NCBI RefSeq assembly: GCF_000005505.3
Contig: NC_016132.3
Span: forward strand, 51,846,914 to 51,910,913
DNA from: Brachypodium distachyon
Taxonomy: Eukaryota > Streptophyta > Magnoliopsida > Poales > Poaceae
DNA: 64,000 bases
Direction of reading: 5' to 3'
In this document: in pieces, positions 23,472 through 36,200 of the stretch
How positions within the stretch are numbered: the first letter of the stretch is position 1
Layout: each line of letters begins with the position of its first letter
The notes under the pieces: generated by a model
Seen by the model: the letters and a program-made list of their open reading frames with translations, nothing else
What the model was told of the DNA's origin: nothing
Databases searched by the model: none
Made by a program: the position numbers and the translations under genes

Positions 23472-23594
23472 CTCTCTCTGTCCAGTAAAAGATGTCTCAA
23501 ATTTGTCAAAATTTAGATATATCTAAACATGATTGGTGTATAGATGAATTTAAATTTAGTTAAAATTGAGACATCCTTTGTTGGACAGAGAAAA
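23472..23594. mobile_element. Stowaway-like (Tc1/mariner) MITE, 123 bp
   Basis: TA at both edges (23470-23471, 23595-23596). The left end CTCTCTCTGTCCAGTAAAAG with GATGTCTCAA is mirrored by TTGAGACATC ... TTGGACAGAGA at the right. It sits just 3' of the MIZ1-like gene. Confidence 0.75.
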
Positions 23595-23677
23595 TATCTA
23601 AAATTGTGAAACAACTGGAAGACAATTTTTTTTGGGTAAGCTCGATACGACGAATACCTTAATGCTAGAGGAAATCT

Positions 23678-23931
23678 GTTCCCATCTCTCTACCGATATA
23701 TGCCGACTGTCTCTCCTTCTCAGCGATCAGCTTTATAAACAAGCTGACTCGTGTGTCCTGTCCTGTTCCCGTCTCTCTACCGATATATGCCGACCGTCTC
23801 TCCTTCTCCACGATCAGCTTTATAAACAAGCTGACTCGTGTGTCATGTCCTGTTCCGTCTCTCTACCGATATGCTGACTGTCTCTCCTTCTCAGCGATCA
23901 GCTTTATAAACAAGACTCGTGTGTCGTGTCC
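23678..23931. repeat. Three tandem copies of an 87-bp unit
   Basis: Copies start at 23678, 23765 and 23852. Each holds TCTCTCTACCGATAT, GCCGAC/GCTGAC, TGTCTCTCCTTCTC, CGATCAGCTTTATAAACAAG and ACTCGTGTGTC. The copies are more than about 90% alike, with small deletions in the third. Each carries a TATAAA-type hexamer, but no gene starts downstream that I can recognise. Confidence 0.88.
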
Positions 23932-24187
23932 ACAGACAGGCGGTGTGGGACAAAGAAAAAACTACATGGACCTCTGCACGTCCTGATAAGTATACAAATT
24001 AGGAGCACGACAGCTAGTGGAATTTGTTGGGGCCTCATTGGCTCAACCTCATGACTTAGCTGCATTGGCCCTACACAGGGATTATGCCATCACAAAACTC
24101 TTTAAAAAAAAAAGATATGCCATCACAAAACTACCGTCTACCGTTGTCATACGCGCTCCGAGGCATTTCTGGCTTCTGGCCGTGTTA

Positions 24188-25371
24188 GAGCAACTCCAGG
24201 AGATCCCCTGTAAAGCCCCCAATAGCTAAATTTAGGGGATTTGGGCCTAAAACCGGCCTCCAGCGGAACCCCCAGCCCATCCCCCATACCGCCGAGCGCC
24301 CCAATCCAGGTCGGGATCCCCCATATGGAGGATCGAGCTCGGGATCCCCCATCCCTCAACCGCCGACGCTGAAGCCTCCCTCCCGCCGAATCCTCCTCTC
24401 CGCCCAGTACGCGTCGTCGCCATCTTCTCCTTCTTTCTCCGCCTCTCTTCTATGTTTGCTTCGCCCGAGTGGAGATGCGGCCGGATCTTGCAAAAGTTGG
24501 AGGGGGCTCGGTAGGGGAGGGGAGGGGTAGCTGGCGGCCGGATCTTGCGGAAGTAGGAGCGCGCCGGCGGCGCTGGGCATGGGAACGGGCCGGCGCTAGG
24601 CCAGTGGCGGCGTTGGGCTGGGTTGAGGGGTCGCTGGCAGCCTGAGCATGGACGTGCACAGGGGGGCTGGCCAGAGGGAGGAGGGCAACGGGCGTAGCCG
24701 CGCAGGTGGCCGGCAGTGATGCGGATTGGGGATTGGCCGGCGACGCTGCGGATTGGGGATTGGGGCAGGTGGCCGACTGCTCGGACAGGGGATTGAGAAA
24801 AAGAGCTGTAGTAGTATTGTACTAACTCATGTCACTTCTAAATTGAATTTGATCTTTCAAATGGTTCAGTGAAATGCCCTGAAATTTTAACAGTCAACTT
24901 AGATTAGTGTTTATGGTTTTGTGGCAAAGTTCTAATTTTTTCTGAGAAGTTTGAATTTTCAGGTTTAAATTTGGCCGAATTAGCCATTTGAATTAAGTTG
25001 TTTGAAATATATTTATTCAGTAAAAAGGTCAGAAGATATGAATAAATTCAGGTAAGTTATGTATAGCGGTTGAAAATATAGCTGGTATAGAAGAGATCAT
25101 AATTTATAAAGACTTTGTTAATTTAAATATGAGATTATAGTTTAGTTAAATAATTAATTATGAATAAAGTAAAACAGTTTTATTTCAATTATATGCATTT
25201 CAGATATACGATTTCAAATCAACTCATTTGAGATATTGAAGTTTAGAAAATCGGTTGGAAGATATGAATATAATATAGACAAATGAATTGTAGGGAATGG
25301 GATTTGGGGAATCTGCCGAAGAGAGTTGAGATTTGGAGGGATGAGATTTAGGGAATCTCTCGGAGTCGCTC
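24188..25371. mobile_element. PIF/Harbinger-type element, ~1.18 kb, TTA target duplication
   Basis: Left end GAGCAACTCCAGGAGATCCC; right end on the other strand GAGCGACTCCGAGAGATTCC. TTA flanks both sides (24185-24187, 25372-25374). The left half is GC-rich (24260-24800) and the right half AT-rich (24820-25300). No transposase domain is visible. The GC-rich part may be captured DNA, but I do not recognise it. Confidence 0.72.
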
Positions 25372-25374
25372 TTA

Positions 25375-28094
25375 TCGTCTTCATGGGCCAAGATCGCGTA
25401 CGGAGGCCAAGCCATTGTGTGTGTGAGAGAGAGACACACATTCAGACATACAAAAAATGTCGAATCGTCGATCTTACGTACCCATTGGAGATCAACGGTT
25501 GATATTTAGGAGGTACCCGTACCTCTCGGTACCTTCCAATACGGTAGAAAAGCTTGCATTAGTACTTATTTTTATCGGTTTTGCTATATCAAAGTTGCTT
25601 GATTTTAGTTAGGAATAAGTTGATCGCTCAGCTGTTTGATCTGTTTTGTGTTTTAAGATTCGAAACAAACGATAGATGGATTGAGTTTGGATGACGTCCA
25701 ACAAATCCAACAGTTTAATTAAATCCGAAACTTGAGTCCTTTTATTTTAAATCAGTCGCCTTAAAAATACACATTTTTTTATACTAGTGGTGTCTAATTA
25801 ACCGTCTGTCATATAAAAACAAAAACAGACAACATAGTTTAAACAAAAATGATTTATTTTTTGCAATCCCTTTCCTAAACGCTTTGCATTGCACATGCTT
25901 TATGGTCTATGGACTCCAGTAGACACTAGGTTACATTCTTTTTTATTTCTCAGCAGTGAAGTTTGAGTTACCTCACTTTTTCAAACTTGCAATCCGTCGC
26001 ACACTCATGCTAGTCCATATATATAACTAGTTTTCCATTCCCCAAAACAAACGGTCCAACGTGATAGAAAATTGGAAACAACCATGAAAGCAAAATGGCA
26101 AGAGGGAGAATACAGGTGACGGCCGAGGGAGAAGAGAAGGGTGCATTAGGAATTTAAGCCCAAGGGTTATCGAGGCCATCTCCAATCCAGATGTGCTTGC
26201 GCGGCCGCTTGAAGCAGACAAATCTACGGAATGACCCATTCCAGTGCGCCGGCTAGTCCACCGAGCGCTACGCAGTTTTCCGGCCGCCACTGCGGTTGCT
26301 CTCCGAGCGCCTTCTCTACGTGAAGCAGGTGACTGGGATTAAAGTATGCACTGGTTAGGATTTCTTTTCCTAGCGTCTTCTCCCGGAACCGCGTTGAATA
26401 TGGATTAAGAGCAAATTTGACGGGAACACCCTATAATAGAAGATTAAGATGTTGGAAACAGGATATAAAAGTTTAAATATTATATTTTTGTTGAGTTGAA
26501 AAAGAGCAGAAGAAAAAGAAGAGAAGTTGCCGTAAACAAAAACCAGCTACGACACGTGCTCCTATACATTTTGTGACAACGTAACATATGCCAGGTATTA
26601 ATAATGCCGAGCCACATGTTCATGATGCCATGACTCAGACAGTTAAATCTTAATTTTACGTGGCAACCAAAGCTGCCGACCGAATTCTTTAAATTCTTAA
26701 ACCAATTTTTGTGTGCTAGAATACAATATTAGAATTCACGGGCTGCCACATTGCCATTTTTACATTACTTCACATAAGAAAACAAGGATCGATTCAAGCA
26801 GGTTAAAATCATGACTCGTGAAAAACTCATCTAAAAACATGATTCAAATTATCAAAATATTACGTGCCGGACAATATTTGACTGGCAGTATGTCAATTGG
26901 CCACTATTATTGGGGACCGGAGATGCTCATGTAGTCATAGCACTTTCATGTTCTGTGGTCTGCGTTTATGATATGGTAGATGGAGACCCAATCTGGCGAT
27001 GTGATGATCATAATTCTCTGACAGGATGGTTGGTAAGTTCAAGTTGCTGCAGTCATCTACGCATGTCTATATACGGAGTATCATGGGAAGGACTAGGGGA
27101 ATTGAACTAGCCTGCTTGCTTCTTATACAGTTATACTCCGTATGTTCCTATCATCACAGAGGAGAAAAGACAAAGGTGATGCGGAGTGCGTCGAACTTGT
27201 GCGGGCACTCCGTGGGATCGATCTCTTGGTAATGAGATGCACCGGGAATTTCAGCTGGGAAGAGAGCTTCTAACCACGCTATATCCATTTGAAAACCCCA
27301 GCGCTACAGACTTCCTTCCGGCCCTATGAAGGCGCATCACCTCCAGGATTGGGCGGGCTTTCATTGGCTATAATGAAGCATTTCTTGGCTGGAAGGGAGT
27401 TCAACCCGATCTCCCTGTGTTCTTGTTCTTGTTTCTAGTAAACCGGGAGAAAAACATGGTCCATGAGGCCTCTCCCTAAATTGCTGGAAATTAGTAAATC
27501 AAAAATGAAATTCTAGCGAATATGAAATTTCCGTTAATGTTGGCTCCAGTCATACAACCAATTAAAACAAACATTTTTAAAAAAATATTAGTGAAACTAG
27601 GATGAAACATTAATCTGTTTCACTAAAATTTCAATTTGGTTTCATTAAATTTAAATAATTTGGGAAGGGTCCGAACAAAAGTCACAGAAGACCATGCACC
27701 ATAATTTTTTCTCCTTGTACATGGCCATTAACTTGTAGACTCTTAGATTATGGCGGGAAGACCCTCTTAGCCTATGCATTATAAGACGTATATACCAATT
27801 TTTTATTAGAAGGTTGTAGAAAAGTGCTAAAGATAAATTGTTCAACATAGGAAGTAAAGATAACAAAACTCACTTATTACAAAATCTATTGCTTTGCTTC
27901 CACCAGTAATCGGTGAAGTAGTGTAAAAGACAAGGATAGATTACAAGAGGGAAAGCTAAAATTCAACCAGAAGGGTTTGCATTGTATTTAGAAAATTCCT
28001 AACTTATATTTTCTTTTGTTCGTGTCGGAGGAAACCTTCGACCACTGGAGAAAAGAGGAAAACTTCATTTATTTATGTTATACAAATTTAAGTA
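25375..28094. other. Gene-poor interval
   Basis: Mostly AT-rich. Small items: inverted GGTACC/GGTACG motifs near 25510-25545, and an inverted TACGGAGTAT/ATACTCCGTA pair at about 27070-27141 that looks like a MITE remnant. The frame at 26910-27110 is short and matches no family I know. Confidence 0.45.
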
Positions 28095-28146
28095 CTCCCT
28101 CTGCCGGAAAACTAAATCTGCGACAATTAATTCTGGCCGGAAGGAG
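28095..28146. mobile_element. Very short Stowaway-like hairpin
   Basis: CTCCCTCTGCCGGAA at the left pairs with TTCTGGCCGGAAGGAG at the right, with TA at each edge. About 52 bp, internally deleted. Confidence 0.5.
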
Positions 28147-31115
28147 TACACAAGATTTAAGGGAGACGATATTACTATTGGTGGCTCGATATACTGATTG
28201 TTCCCATCTCCTAAGTCTGTGTACTGCTATTTTACTTTAATTTCCTCTTAAAAGAAGAGGAGGCGACCATGTTTCATTATCGATGATGCTATGATGCTAA
28301 TCTATAGACGCTGCACAGCGCAAGGCGAATGAGCACACGACAAAAAGAAGCTGGATCTCATTATCGATCTTTCAAAGGGTGAATGTCTATGCGCATTTGT
28401 AGGTCTCATTGACAGGGGATTACGGGCTGTCAAAAATCTTTCTGCATTTCCTTTCTTGCGACCATTCCGGTGCTTTGTAGAATCGCAGGGGGCTATTCCA
28501 GTTTGTTGGCGTTAGCGGCCAGCGAACTGGTCTCAAACGAATTAAGCTGGGATATGGTTTGTTGGTGATCGAGTTGTAAATGAAGTTCTTGTAATTGCGT
28601 TCACCTACACTCTCCAGCTGTAGTCTGCATGTCAGGGAGACGACGACGACAACAGCTGAAACAAAAGCGCTTGCTTCTTATAATTATATAAGGAGCAGAA
28701 CTGGAAGAAGGAAGCATGATGATTGAACGGAGGGTGACTAGCTAGCTAGTGATTCGAACTGGGAGGATGGCATCCAACGGCAAGGTGATCTTGTGGGCAT
28801 GGGATGTATCGAGAATATGAGCGGGAGAGACGTCTACAGAATTTGTTCCCCAAGCTGACAACTATGTGTTCACAAATGTCGATCTCAGGGCTGCAGTCTC
28901 CTGTTCACCCCTTTACTTTTTGCTGCGTACTAGATGAAGAAGAGGCTGGCGGCAGCCGGCAGGCCAGCAGTAGAAGAGGCACAAATGAGCTAGCTCACGG
29001 TTTGGCTCAACTGTCGAGATAGAGGTAGGCGCAAATCGTGTCCTTCAATTTTGTCACCGAATGCCTAGAGAAATTTGAAAGATGGATCTAGTAGTGTTGA
29101 TTTTGAAAGACCATGATGAATCATTTTAGTTTTACCGATGATCTTCGTTAGTTCTGTTCATCTCAATTGTATCGATCTAGTCAGTGTATTCTTTTATGAA
29201 ATAAAGTCGGATCATTGTTCTATAAAAAACTAGAGGTAGGGCTTCGGGTTTTATGTTTGGTTCACTACCGAGTCTTGTTCGGTATGATCCATCTTCTGAG
29301 TGTAATATGTATAACCAACCTATTCAATAGGAATTCCGTCTTCTCAGTGTTTCAGAGGAAAAACGCGGGATTTCAGCCTCCCTCCTAGACCACTTTGAGA
29401 CAATGATATTTAGTGGCATATGAACATTAAACCTTTACTTTTGTTGGTGGTTTGACTTTAATTGATCGTGTTTATTAGGATTCCGTTGTTTTTCACTATT
29501 CCTGCAGGGAATAAGACAGAAGGCCTAGATGCATGGGTTTTGCATGTGCACATGTAATATTTTAGATATTAAAACTGGAGAAAGTAATATAATTTGTGCG
29601 TACATGAAAAATCTGTTTGGAACATGGCCAAAGATTAGTAGGGCTCTCAGGCATCAATATAAGCTCTTGGAATGGGTTGCAAAGAGTGGTGGTCCTCCAC
29701 GATCATGCTTGGGGGAGATGGCAAAGGGTATTGGCTCTCTGGTGATGCTTGGTTTTCTTGTTAAAATTGTAATGAGAGGAACACAAGGTTCTTTCGCGCG
29801 AAGCACCTCGATTATGCTCACCACCATCATCGACAAGATATACAAGGATACCGGTTTTTGGTGTAGCTAGGGGTGAAACATTTGAGTTCCCTCATGCCGT
29901 AGGAGTAGACATTGTGGTGTTCTTTCCATGTGTTTTTAGTTTGTATGTGTTTGACTTAATAACTCTTAATTAAGGAGAGATGAGGCAAAGTTTAAAAAAG
30001 TTTGACTTAGAACAAATCAAAAGCATCTTATATTTAGAAACAGAGGTGGTGGTAAAGATTACTTAGTCTAAGCTTGACTGGAAATAATAATAGATCAATA
30101 GTAGGAGTAGTTTGTTTTATCCCGCACAACATATTATCTTCGAAACAAATTTTATTTTATTGAAATTTTGCACATTTTCAACATGTCATGGTCTGGAAAA
30201 CATAACACTTTAACATTAATTTCTACCACAATATAACTATAAAATCGTAAAGATAAAATATAAACGTATTTTCCGGTCGGACTTCTAAAATTTTGACCAA
30301 GACATCATGCGTTTGAAGACCAAAGTGAAAACCGGAGAACCTAATTGGGAGAGGACAAAAACAACTTTACAATTTTCCTTAGGACTTACGCAGCAAAACC
30401 ATAATCCGGGTCACCTTCAAGATAGTAGGGCAGTACCAATGATGCAAATATCCATAGATAACAACTATTGGTTTGCGTCAGATAAACAGAATGCAAATAA
30501 ACCAGGCGAGTGTCCTCCTCCAGGCCTTTAAGCAATGGCGCAGCACAAGCTAGATAGCTGTAAGCTCTCTTTTCTACAGTCCTATAACACCCTTACATGG
30601 TGTGCTCTCAAAACATACGGTCATCAATAGGCTTGTTGGTGAACATTGAAAACTGAGTTACTCCACAGTCCATATATACCCCATATACATTGGCCACTCC
30701 ATATGACAGAACCATCAACCAGCTAGACCGGATAAAAAACTTGGTTTTCTTTCTGAAGAGATGTTAGATGTACGAACGAAGAGCGAGTAGATGTCGAATC
30801 ACACCTGGTGATTCAGCTGCAACTTCCAAGATCTGTTACTATGAATAGGATGCAACAGGAGAATTTGGACAATGCATTCCAAACAATGATGCACATCTAG
30901 CATGTTTGCACTATATTTGTTGTTATGTTGGCCTGATCGAAACATGTAAGTCGGCGAGGACTGGTTCGTCACATGATGCAAAGGACGCAGTGCACTAGTC
31001 TACTCCCATCAAGAAGGGTACGTTCTGTGTACCGTATCTGTATTCCTCGAAGAGAGCTGATTTTCAGTGACCATGAAATCCAAGACATTTATTGTATGAG
31101 ATTTTCATTACATTT
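28147..31115. other. Gene-poor interval
   Basis: No conserved coding family found. The longest frame (29529-29870, +) has no domain I recognise. The 3' part of a Stowaway-like sequence (TTATATTTAGAAACAGAGG) lies near 30030. Confidence 0.45.
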
Positions 31116-31647
31116 TTTTTAGATGATCAGGGACAACGTCCCCGGTTCCATCTTTTCATTGAGACCCACCGGGCCAAAAGCGAACCACTGTAGCAGAACA
31201 AGTTTTGTCACAGCATCTAACAAAAGGACCAAAAGCTATTTTCTCTGCTATACCTATCTTTCTAGAGCAAAAGCAGCTATTACATTTATATTACAGCCGA
31301 CGTCGGCAATTCAGCGAGCCTCGCAGGGCATCGAGGAAGATCTTGGGAGCATCGCCAGCTTCTTCTTCTTCTTCTTCATGGGAGACGGTTGTGGAGAGGA
31401 GCCACCGGCATCCGGGGGGGGGGGGGGGGGGACACTGGGCTCAGCAGAGGCGCCCGGCGAGCTTCGGTGCATTTGGGGGACAGCTGGAGCGTGTTGGAGA
31501 TCTTCAGCTTGGCATAATCTCCCAGCAGCTCGTCGTCAGGCTTCGGCAATAGCGGACAGACCCTACCTCTAGTAGAGCTGAATGCTGCTAGCGCCAGCCC
31601 AAGAGATGGGTGCCTTTAGCACCGAGCGGAGGAGGGAACTAAAAGCC
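31116..31647 (-). mobile_element. Truncated retroposon (LINE 3'-end type), probable target duplication
   Basis: TTTTCATTACATTT (31102-31115) and TTTTCATTAAATTT (31648-31661), 13 of 14 bases alike, flank a 532-bp insert that begins with a T run (a minus-strand A tail). Next to the tail, the minus strand reads GGGGACGTTGTCCCTGATCA, resembling grass LINE 3' ends as recalled. It holds a (CTT)n run (31360-31378) and a G18 run (31414-31431). Confidence 0.55.
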
Positions 31648-31661
31648 TTTTCATTAAATTT

Positions 31662-33249
31662 ATATTTTTTAAAAGATAATTATGTGTTCAACCAACCTAA
31701 TTTCGCAAATACAAACCTAGTGCGGTGGAGGAGGCTATCTCTTCTAAACAATGGGTCACAATGGATCGATCATGTTGACCAAAGTTATGAAGCAGACGAA
31801 GAAACAAGAAAGAAGGACATGCCATTAATCAATCCAACCAGCCAGCGCGGAAATCCTGCCGGAGGCTCTCCAATCTTGCCAATTGGACATTTCCAAAACT
31901 GAAGCTGTACTGTGCAATTTTAGATTTTAGATTAGAACGTGCCAACCAGTTGCACTCGACCGATGTCCTAGCGCCAAGATTTCCAGCCTTAGATGCTCCC
32001 AACAGCAAACAAATTCAATCCTTTATTAATTTCGAGGCGGCATCCAAACCTGTCCGTGGATATATAAACTGGCTTGTTCTGGCATCGTATGGCAGCACCT
32101 TCAAGCGTGGATTGTAATGTTGGAAATGGATGGGTGCATGCAGTGGTTTGATAGCTTAGATGTAGATGGGAATTGGATACATCAGGAATCTGAGTACGAG
32201 ATAGAAACGCCGGCCTAGCGACTCTAATATGGATGCACTTGTGTGGTAATTGCACGAAGACACGTCAAAGACACATCTGAGTACTGTATAAGAAACTCTC
32301 CGTTCTACCAGTGCATTTCGGCAAGTTCGGTGTGATTGGCATGGAGGAGGATCCCCGAAGCACGGCGTTGTGGCTGACATGTTGCGCCGGGCACACCCGT
32401 CAGCCACCCCAATGGCAGCAACAATACGTCAGGGGAGCTGCGTCGGATTGGCATTGTGACAAGTTCAGTGTGACTGGCTGTGGCAAACTTGTTTGTCCGT
32501 ATTTTCTCATAGATTCTGATCTCTTTCAACTACCCACTTGTTTGGTGTTAGTGTATTTTTTTAATAACTAGTGTTTTAATATTTGAGGGGTTTGGGTGTT
32601 CGTCCAAAACTCTCAAAAACACTAGTGTTTTTTAAAAAACCACTAGTATGAGAAGTGTTATAATCTCCTCTAAACTCTTCCTACCATACAACCATTTAAG
32701 GCTTCTATTGTTTTTTAATTTGGAGTGAACAATACCCTAGAAAACACCTCCGAAAACTCTAGTACGAAACGAGGCATTAGGTGTATAAAGTTTCAAGTAC
32801 CCACTCCATTAGGCTTATAAAGGTTTTTGACTGTCAATTTTTTTTTTAAAAATTTAACCAACCTTATAGCTAAAGATATATCTTACTATACTAAATCAAT
32901 ACACTTAAAACATATTTCATGATCTATCAAGTGATCTTGATTTGGCATAATAGATGTTGATATTATTATTTTGCCATAAATTGACAGTTAACAGTACATG
33001 CTGATTTTCACTTTCATATTCATCCAATACAATAGAAGTGCTAGGCCATCTGCTGCTCATACATGGCACACAAACGGAGTCAGTGACAGCAACAAAAATC
33101 TTCACGAACACTGGACTGAGAAAACAGGGTTTTCAAAACAACCCCAGTAAAACGCTATCATTTGCTCGTCTGCAGATGAAAATTGGTTTGCAGCCGACGG
33201 GAGGACTAAACTAATAACCAATGTTACAACAAAATGAGAATTAAACTAG
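31662..33249. other. Intergenic, 3' flank of LAS1
   Basis: Contains inverted ACTAGTGTTTT / AAAACACTAGT motifs at about 32567-32625 (MITE-like hairpin) followed by AT-rich DNA. No gene recognised. Confidence 0.45.
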
Positions 33250-36200
33250 CTAACATAACAATATTTTCATGTTTGATTTCATAGAGAGCAGCTCTTCCTC
33301 GGTCACCTTTTTCCACAGGCCACCAACCAGTAATTTACCCCTCAAAGGGGAAGTTAGCTCTGGCAAATCAGAAATCTCACATGGTGGTGATCTTGATATT
33401 TCTAGAATGTTCACATCATCCAACTGCTTCTCAGGTTGAGAATAATAGGCAAACGTTTCGGTCTGACCATCATGCTCAAAAGTCCCATGTTCTATTGTGT
33501 CATCCTTCAATTCACAATCAATGACACCAAGGGCAGGAAGAACAGCAGTTGAACTATATGAACATGGTATCATTCCTAATGGACAGGGGGTCCAGGACTT
33601 TGCTATAGACCACCTATTATGTTTCTCTGGCATGCTTGCACTGAACAATCCCTTAGGGCCATTTTCTGCTAAACATGCATTCTCCGATTTCCTCAACTGC
33701 AACTTGAACATTTCCAGCTTCTCTGTGGCACTTTCAACTGATCCTTGTCCACTGGATATGATTCTAGACTCAAGGATGGTGCAATCTTTATGTGACCTTT
33801 GCAAGGACAACACAGGAAGCTTCCTCAGTTTCTCCTTCACGTTATTATTGTCAGCCATCTCAATCAGCAGTAACGCTGCATCTGTGATGCATTTTTCACC
33901 TATAATGGACAAACTCAAGAACTTCTGCAGAAGTTTGGCAAGACAGAAACTAGGGACCGCATTCCTGTCTGAAGAGAGTACTCCTATCTCCTCGACAAGT
34001 CCAATGCGTCCAGAATCCTTTAATTCTTTTATATTTGTGACAATCCATAGAACCAAGGAGCACACATTTTTCATTTTTGATGACTCAGCTGGCAGGCAGG
34101 CATATGATTCACCTATACATATACAAAAACTAATAAGACCAGTAACATATCTGTACAAATACAACTCTGCAGAAGCCCTGGAATGGAAATATTAGCATCA
34201 AGTCTGAACAATGAAATAAAACATGACAATCCATCCATTCCAGGATTGCAATTTGTGAAGCAGGGCATGGTATAGATCATGGCAAATAATGTCTCAGCGA
34301 TAGTAGAAAAATGAAAATAGAACACACGACTACAAGAGCAGTACCTTTGATTTCGAGGCTCTCAATCATTTCAATTACCAACTTTAGGATGCCAAGAAGA
34401 ACTCTTGGTTCTTTTTCTGATAGTTTTTCTATGATAGTTTCCATATCTCCATTTGATAGTTCATTTTGAACATCAGATGAATGATTTACATCCAAACTAT
34501 CAGTCTGATGCATATCACCGGTTTCAGAGATTTCTGGGGCATCGAGTACGAAAAACTCTAACAGAACAGAGACAACCTCAGAGGGGCATGTATAGTAAAG
34601 TCGACGTACATACTTTATGGAATCTGACATCAGTTTTTGGGAACCTGCAATTAAAAAAATACTAAATTAACACCAAGGTATCTTGGTCATGAAGATATAC
34701 TCCCTTGAGACAGTTCAAATTATCAACGATTCTGCCATAATTATAAGTACTGCACATGTTTCATTCATAACTATAAGTACTGCACATGATTTTGTCATAA
34801 CTATAAGTAATGCGCATGATTATGTCATAAATAGAAGACATAATTGCTATTTATGTAATCATGTTGCGATAAGATGGTGCCAGTCAAATGAAATCAAGAA
34901 TATTCACAAAGCAATCAATAGATGGCAGCAAATGAATGGCGATGGGCACAGTTTTTCATGTATTAACTAGCATAAATACATAATACCTGTACAATGCTAC
35001 AGACTGAAAAATATTTGTTTAATAGCATGTTATAATATTATCTTAGGTCAGATACTCCACACCCATTCTCGTTTCAATGATTTGCACCAAATCGTACAAG
35101 TGATGCAAAAAGAAAAATAATGGCGCGTTTGAAGGTGACAGACCGCCGCAACCAACTGAGTCTTTTATATGAGTAAAGAAGATATCTATATAACCTATAA
35201 AGTTGATCCCCACTAACTGCAATTAATGTTTGCAAGCTTGACATGCAAGATGTCCACATCATCATCCACATCATGCACATCATGGGCATTGAAAGACTCC
35301 ACATAACCATCTACATCATGTGTTGTTGTACACTAGAAATTCATTTTGGTGGTCCATTCGAATTTAATATTTTGATATCTAAGATTTTTCATCTTCACGT
35401 TGCATATAAATATTTCACCAAACACACATATTTTCATGATATGTATGTATTAATGTTTGCAAGGTATCCACATCATCATCCACATCATGGGCATTGAAAG
35501 GCTCCACATCACTATCAACATCATGTGTTGTTGTACACTAGGAATCCACTTTGATGGTTCTTTCGAATTTAATATTTTGATACCTAAGATTGTTCATCTT
35601 CACGTTGCATATAAATATTTCACCAAACCCACATATTTTCATGATATGTATGTCATTTTTTCTAAGATCTGCAAATATTCAGGTTGACGAAACTTTACTT
35701 TTCGGTTTCTTTGAAAATGTTAATGTTCATGCACATCAAAATTACACCTATTGTTTTGTTGCATAGGTGTTATGAATGATAAAATCGTTTTGTCCTTATG
35801 AATGATAAAATCATTTGTCCTAAAATATTCATATTTATTTTACATTAAATCATACTATTATCATTTGTTTCTAAAATCATATTTAGACGTGCATATAGAA
35901 TTTTCCGCGGCAACGCGCAGGGAATCACCTAGTATCCATAATTTTACTGACAACCCAGATACCAAAGAAACGGAACAATCCCAAGTGCAAGCTCGATCAC
36001 AGTTCTTACTACAAGACGATGATACTCACGTTTCCTTTTGGATCCTGGTTTTGCATTTTCAGAATCTTTGCCCTTCATAAATTTGGCCATCACGTGCAAT
36101 ATTGAGCTCAGTTCCAGTCGAGTATCAGGAATAGCCTTAGTTTGGGAATCCCAGTAATTACACTTCAACCAGTCAAATGCCTGAAAGTAAACTTAATTAG

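Noticed and set aside
29529..29870. 113-codon plus-strand frame as a gene
   Set aside because: No recognisable domain, no splice partner and ordinary AT-rich surroundings.
25375..33249. LTR retrotransposon in the gene-poor stretch
   Set aside because: No gag/pol motifs, primer-binding site or paired LTRs could be seen.
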